Assembly: GCF_003432065.1 (NCBI RefSeq)
Contig: NZ_QWDE01000002.1
Span: 310,001 to 374,000, forward strand
Direction of reading: 5' to 3'
From: Mucilaginibacter terrenus
GTDB taxonomy: Bacteria > Bacteroidota > Bacteroidia > Sphingobacteriales > Sphingobacteriaceae
DNA: 64,000 nucleotides
This document shows positions 63,962 to 64,000 of the stretch, one piece after another (the first letter of the stretch is position 1; each line of letters opens with the position of its first letter). Below the pieces are notes generated by a model that was given only the letters and a program-made list of their open reading frames with translations, was not told the origin of the DNA and did not search any database. The position numbers were made by a program, and so were the translations under genes.

Positions 63962-63988
63962 AGGGGCGGCAACGCCCCTTTTCTTTTG
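63962..63988 (+). terminator. Terminator after the sigma/anti-sigma pair
   Basis: Seven-base GC stem 63962-63968 / 63973-63979 (AGGGGCG with CGCCCCT), loop GCAA, followed by TTTCTTTT. It lies about 75 bp after the anti-sigma gene. Confidence 0.7.
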
Positions 63989-64000
63989 GCCGGAAATTGC

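Overview
The window looks like a chromosomal segment of a Bacteroidota member of the Sphingobacteriaceae, most like Mucilaginibacter or Pedobacter. The evidence is a SusC/SusD pair, a GldN-type gliding or type IX secretion (T9SS) protein, secreted proteins with gliding-motility-associated C-terminal sorting domains, few Shine-Dalgarno sequences, and promoter candidates of the Bacteroidota -33/-7 type (TTTG, then TAnnTTTG). The genus is an inference. I see no phage, insertion sequence, CRISPR array or plasmid module.

Layout. 1-0.9 kb: end of trmD, then rplS. 1.0-2.2 kb: a GldN homologue with an extra N-terminal domain. 2.2-5.1 kb: a minus-strand membrane and phospholipid operon (CPBP protease, DUF2007, cdsA, psd). 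5.1-12.1 kb: housekeeping genes (Dus, apaG, a zinc peptidase, an FAD oxidoreductase, and a recQ-murF operon). 12.1-20.1 kb: a motif-rich spacer, an M14 peptidase, an outer-membrane barrel protein and a PadR/PspC operon. 20.2-26 kb: SusC, SusD and a DUF1735 lipoprotein, closed by a perfect palindromic terminator. 26-33.7 kb: small exported proteins, DoxX, an S66 peptidase, metG, tRNA-Arg(CCT), a lipoprotein with a ZipA-like FtsZ-binding domain, an acyltransferase, a Lys-rich small protein and DUF47. 33.8-37.8 kb: a set of five small proteins (unknown, VOC, two DoxX-like, SRPBCC) bracketed by two AraC-type regulators. 37.8-42.8 kb: a DUF6624-TonB fusion, GH20 hexosaminidase and a Tat-exported Gfo/Idh oxidoreductase. 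42.8-50.5 kb: two tandem giant NHL-propeller proteins with T9SS sorting domains. 50.5-55.8 kb: GH43, YdcF, and an LacC/GMC/DUF1080 group fitting 3-keto-glycoside metabolism. 56-64 kb: an OMPLA-like outer-membrane protein, DEAD-box helicase, sugar isomerase/epimerase, esterase, a molybdopterin oxidoreductase with cytochrome b, DUF1223, and an ECF sigma factor with a zinc anti-sigma-like protein.

How the genes fit together. Much of the window serves the cell envelope and oligosaccharide use: SusCD uptake, GH20, GH43, and an oxidative sugar route made of a GMC dehydrogenase with an Fe-S-type cysteine cluster, its small subunit, a 3-keto-disaccharide hydrolase and Tat-exported oxidoreductase and isomerase genes. 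T9SS is represented only by the lone GldN homologue and by probable cargo; the core machinery is not here. The observations most worth a second look are the GldN fusion, the ZipA-like lipoprotein, the tandem double-propeller proteins, the PadR-type operator, and the two-regulator cluster of small proteins. All functional statements are read from sequence by eye; no database search was run.
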